Shown one piece after another: positions 6,365-7,983 of a DNA stretch of 7,983 nt; within the stretch, counting starts at the first letter, position 1; each line of letters begins with the position of its first letter. The stretch is from DATAYF01 sp036272735 (lineage in GTDB: Bacteria; Chloroflexota; Ktedonobacteria; Ktedonobacterales; Ktedonobacteraceae): the NCBI GenBank assembly GCA_036272735.1, contig DATAYF010000239.1:1-7983 (forward strand). Reading direction: 5' to 3'. The position numbers and the translations under genes are program-made. The notes under the pieces are model-generated. The model had not been told where the DNA came from. It did not search any database and saw only the letters and a program-made list of their open reading frames with translations.

Positions 6365-6916
6365 TGGGCCAAGCGGAAGGATCTTGTAGGTGAGAAAGCT
6401 TGCAGGCCCGAACTGATCATCGTCGTAGTAGAACAGAGCGAGATGCCGAGCAGTTGCCTGGAACGCGACGTTCCGGCTTTCAAGCTCGGCAACCATCGAT
6501 TGATACACCGAAGAGGAGGCTCTGTCCAGAGCGATGGTGAGATGAAAGTGGTAGGCTGGTCCATCAAAAGGAGCCTGTGTCTCGGAAAACCGTTCTGCGA
6601 GTTCCTGGTTGATTCTGGTGTGCAGTTGTCGCAGCGTTTCGGTTTCTTCTACTTCCAGCCAGAGAACTGGAGCGTTTCCTGGTCCTCCGATGCGGGGAAA
6701 GCTCAGAAGCAGCGGGTTGATGCTCTTCGCAAGCTGATCAAAGTAGGCTTCGAGAGCAGGGAGATCAGCAATGAGAAACGGCTGCTTGAGAGAAACATGC
6801 GGGGGAAGCTGGCTGCCTGCCAATCCGGTCTGATAGGCGTGATGGACTTCCACCGCGAGCTTCCTGACCATATTATGGACGTGGTGGTCCAGAAGCAAAG
6901 CAAATGTCGCTTTCAT
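6353..6916 (-). CDS. 2'-5' RNA ligase / 2H phosphoesterase family protein
   Basis: A 187-residue 2H phosphoesterase superfamily protein. Both hallmark H-x-S/T-x motifs are present: HVSL at 40-43 and HLTI at 125-128, about 85 residues apart as in LigT/2'-5' RNA ligase-like enzymes. The family hydrolyses or forms 2',3'-cyclic or 2'-5' phosphodiester bonds in RNA or nucleotides; the substrate here is not deducible. The start MKATFALLLDHH at 6916 is supported by AAGG nine bases upstream and by a strong promoter just ahead (6957-6985). The frame remains open to 6994 but lacks a better start. The C-terminus (GPRGG) and stop lie inside the 6324-6364 hairpin, so the last few codons may have been altered when that palindrome arose. 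Cytoplasmic; it is the last gene before the far IS630-type end. Confidence 0.85.
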   Translation of the reverse strand: MKATFALLLDHHVHNMVRKLAVEVHHAYQTGLAGSQLPPHVSLKQPFLIADLPALEAYFDQLAKSINPLLLSFPRIGGPGNAPVLWLEVEETETLRQLHTRINQELAERFSETQAPFDGPAYHFHLTIALDRASSSVYQSMVAELESRNVAFQATARHLALFYYDDDQFGPASFLTYKILPLGPRGG

Positions 6917-6956
6917 GATCGACGACCTTTCGAAAAGAGAGGAGGAATTGCTGTGT

Positions 6957-6985
6957 ATTTTATTTCGGATGCGTGTTTTTGACAA
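6957..6985 (-). promoter_or_regulatory. sigma70-like promoter for the RNA ligase-family gene
   Basis: On the minus strand TTGTCA (6985-6980) and TAAAAT (6962-6957) are separated by exactly 17 bases; each hexamer matches five of six consensus positions. The predicted leader is about 34 bases. The -35 box is also one arm of a 9-bp inverted repeat (TTTTGACAA at 6977-6985, TTGTCAAAA at 7022-7030) that adjoins the IS630-type end. Confidence 0.65.
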
Positions 6986-7014
6986 GCCCCTCATCTGCCT
7001 TTTCTGCTGGTCCG

Positions 7015-7062
7015 AAACGTGTTGTCAAAAGGTCCAAGGTTTGTGAAGACCGCTGTAAACGG
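7015..7062 (-). repeat. IS630-type terminal repeat, far end
   Basis: Read on the minus strand this begins CCGTTTACAGCGGTCTTCAC and continues to TTGGACC and TTGACAAC. It is the inverted counterpart of the end at 2999-3040, with 32 of 37 positions identical in the core, and a TA at 7056-7057 mirrors the TA at 3001-3002. No second transposase lies next to it. Weaker likeness to the first end extends outward (a shared CCCGAG at about 30 bases). It is either the right end of a 4-kb element or a solo end left by another copy. Confidence 0.7.
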
Positions 7063-7075
7063 CTGATGGCCACTC

Positions 7076-7159
7076 GGGGGCTTGACTTCTTCCTTGCGAC
7101 GCTCTCTCTTTGAGAAGGATCGAGAGAGATCAAGCAGAGCAAGCGAGTACGAAGCCCCC
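7076..7159. repeat. nested inverted repeats, possible structured RNA
   Basis: GGGGGCTT (7076-7083) pairs with AAGCCCCC (7152-7159), CTTGC (7093-7097) with GCAAG (7139-7143), and CTCTCTC (7102-7108) with GAGAGAG (7122-7128). All three are co-axial and properly nested, giving one long irregular hairpin. It begins just outside the far IS630-type end. Function unknown; it may be a folded RNA or simply a decayed palindromic element. Confidence 0.4.
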
Positions 7160-7602
7160 AAAGTAGACGAGAGGCTCAGAATCTTGGGATTTACAACCTG
7201 TCGCCCCCATCGAAAATCCTCCCCCCAAAAATGTAGCAACTATGTAGCAACGCCGGAAAATATAGGCGGGAACCAGGAAACGCCCATAAATAAACGGGTA
7301 TAACTTTGAGCGTAAAAGGGAATGATACAAACAGAGAAAAACGAAGAAAAATAAAAAAAGCGGTAGTGAAGTTCTTTCGACTCTCCCCCATCTCCACCGC
7401 TCACTAAGGTAAGAGGTAGTCACATAAAACCACTTCTCGCCTTGTTTTATATCATCCAGGGCTGATCACCGAAAACCCCTCAGAGCCAACTAAACGCGCA
7501 TAAAAAACTCCCTGTGAGCACGGCATCTGTCCAGGCTATACCTCGCTCACTTCCGTCTCCACCCAGCCAGGTGCTAACCACATCGGAATGCACTCACTCC
7601 CT
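7160..7602. other. AT-rich gene-free stretch
   Basis: About 440 bases with no convincing gene on either strand. It holds two direct copies of ATGTAGCAAC (7231-7240 and 7242-7251), A-rich runs, and a weak minus-strand terminator candidate near 7353-7401. The open frames here are low in complexity and lack ribosome sites and motifs. Confidence 0.5.
7353..7401 (-). terminator. weak Rho-independent terminator candidate
   Basis: On the minus strand AGCGGT (7401-7396) can pair with ACCGCT (7364-7359), followed directly by a run of seven T (to 7353) and then further T-rich sequence. The stem is only 6 bp and the loop 31 bases, so this is weak. It would end transcripts coming from the precursor-peptide gene to the right. 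Confidence 0.3.
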
Positions 7603-7639
7603 CATCCAGCCACTACACACTATACGTAGTGGCTGGATG
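7603..7639. repeat. 14-bp perfect stem-loop after the precursor gene
   Basis: CATCCAGCCACTAC (7603-7616) pairs perfectly with GTAGTGGCTGGATG (7626-7639) around a 9-base loop (ACACTATAC). It lies 23 bases beyond the stop codon of the minus-strand precursor gene. No T-run follows, so it may be an RNA-protecting 3' hairpin or a partial terminator between precursor and downstream genes rather than a classical terminator. Confidence 0.65.
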
Positions 7640-7651
7640 GTCATCTAGAAC

Positions 7652-7730
7652 CGACGACCACTTCAGCGGCGACCACTTCGGCGGCGACCACTTCGGCGGC
7701 GGCGACCACTTCGGCGGCGGCGACCACTTC
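7652..7730 (-). repeat. 15/18-bp tandem repeats encoding the core peptide
   Basis: On the + strand the unit is CTTCGGCGGCGACCA (15 bp) or the same with one extra GGC (18 bp). Copies: 7661-7675 (15, with one G-to-A change), 7676-7690 (15), 7691-7708 (18), 7709-7726 (18), with partial units at 7652-7660 and 7727-7730. On the coding minus strand the units give SGRRR and SGRRRR. Lengths differ by three, so the frame is kept. All three minus-strand frames stay open across the array. Confidence 0.9.
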
Positions 7731-7887
7731 TTGGATCGGCAAGTCCACCTGACACCATGGCAAGCTCTTCTTCAGTCAGTTCTACCTCGCCAACAGGGTT
7801 CTCTGGCAAGGTGGTTTGTTCCTCGCGACGTAAACCGCGACGATAACGCGCATCTTTCCAGACACGTATGATGTCAATGTTCTTCAT
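7663..7887 (-). CDS. mersacidin/lichenicidin-type RiPP precursor with Arg-repeat core
   Basis: A 74-residue peptide. The leader MKNIDIIRVWKDARYRRGL, then LLPENP-like TLPENPVGEVELTEEELAMVSGG ending at residue 48, matches the type II lanthipeptide leaders of the mersacidin/lichenicidin family, including the IIRxWKDxxYR start, LPENPxG and the double-glycine cut site used by peptidase-containing exporters. The start at 7887 has AAAGGA about nine bases upstream; the frame continues 25 codons further upstream without support. The 26-residue core is LADPR followed by SGRRRR, SGRRRR, SGRRR and SGRR: about 14 arginines, four serines, no threonine and no cysteine, so no lanthionine ring can form within it. 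The stop is a CGA-to-TGA change inside the last repeat unit. It could be an unusual cationic RiPP, or a precursor whose core was overwritten by repeat expansion. No LanM or transporter gene is in the window. Confidence 0.8.
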   Translation of the reverse strand: MKNIDIIRVWKDARYRRGLRREEQTTLPENPVGEVELTEEELAMVSGGLADPRSGRRRRSGRRRRSGRRRSGRR

Positions 7888-7983
7888 GCTCTGGTATCCT
7901 TTCGTTCGAAAACGCAGTATGATCCAGTGAATATCAGTGATTGACGTGGTGAATGGGTCCATACATCCACCATGTGCCTGTAG

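Noticed and set aside
7130..7423. Minus-strand frame with a hydrophobic stretch (97 codons)
   Set aside because: Phe/Leu-rich because of A/T-rich DNA; no ribosome site, and it crosses a terminator-like segment and direct repeats.
7652..7730. Repeat array as a CRISPR or iteron origin
   Set aside because: Units of 15/18 bp abut without spacers, lie in frame in a precursor gene, and no replication or cas gene is near.
7629..7871. Plus-strand frame rich in DHFGGG repeats
   Set aside because: Antisense shadow of the precursor-peptide gene, whose leader motif and ribosome site clearly set the coding strand.

Overview
The window looks like an accessory region of a Ktedonobacteria-type Chloroflexota genome. 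GC content is moderate. It holds a TnpB-type transposase remnant, an IS630-type transposase, a DUF305 protein, an ECF41-type sigma factor and a peptide with a mersacidin/lichenicidin-type leader, a mix I associate with Ktedonobacter relatives. That assignment is inferred from remembered family distributions, not from a database search.

Left part (1-3000). The window opens inside the 3' end of a decayed tnpB on the + strand. Its zinc ribbon is swollen by seven copies of a 9-bp repeat, and frameshifts and a nonsense codon follow. Facing it on the minus strand is a two-gene unit: a membrane-anchored DUF305 protein (2532-2041), then a secreted YVTN-type beta-propeller (2044-545), joined by an ATGA stop/start overlap. 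Upstream lie about 340 bases with no recognisable gene, then a palindrome (2869-3006) that touches an IS630-type end.

Middle part (3000-7062). An IS630/DDE transposase starts just inside the IS end at about 3001. Its recognisable domain stops near 3980, and the frame then runs through an unrelated tail into the antisense of the sigma gene, so the normal right end of the insertion sequence is missing. Next come a minus-strand ECF41/SigJ-like sigma factor, a divergent NAD(P)-binding epimerase-family gene and a convergent 2'-5' RNA ligase-family gene. The sigma/epimerase spacer carries an ECF41-like promoter (TGTCACA-N16-TGTC) facing the epimerase and a sigma70-like promoter facing the sigma gene. 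This suggests a small regulon in which the sigma factor drives the epimerase. About 4 kb from the transposase-side end, at 7015-7062, an inverted copy of that end matches it closely (32 of 37 positions in the core). The sigma, epimerase and ligase genes may therefore be passengers between two IS630-type ends.

Right part (7062-7983). A 600-base AT-rich stretch without a convincing gene holds nested inverted repeats and a weak terminator candidate. It is followed by a minus-strand RiPP precursor of 74 residues. The leader is of mersacidin/lichenicidin type and ends in a double glycine. The core is an Arg-rich tandem repeat (SGRRR/SGRRRR) without any cysteine, encoded by 15/18-bp DNA repeats that continue past the stop codon. 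No modification enzyme or transporter for it lies in the window.
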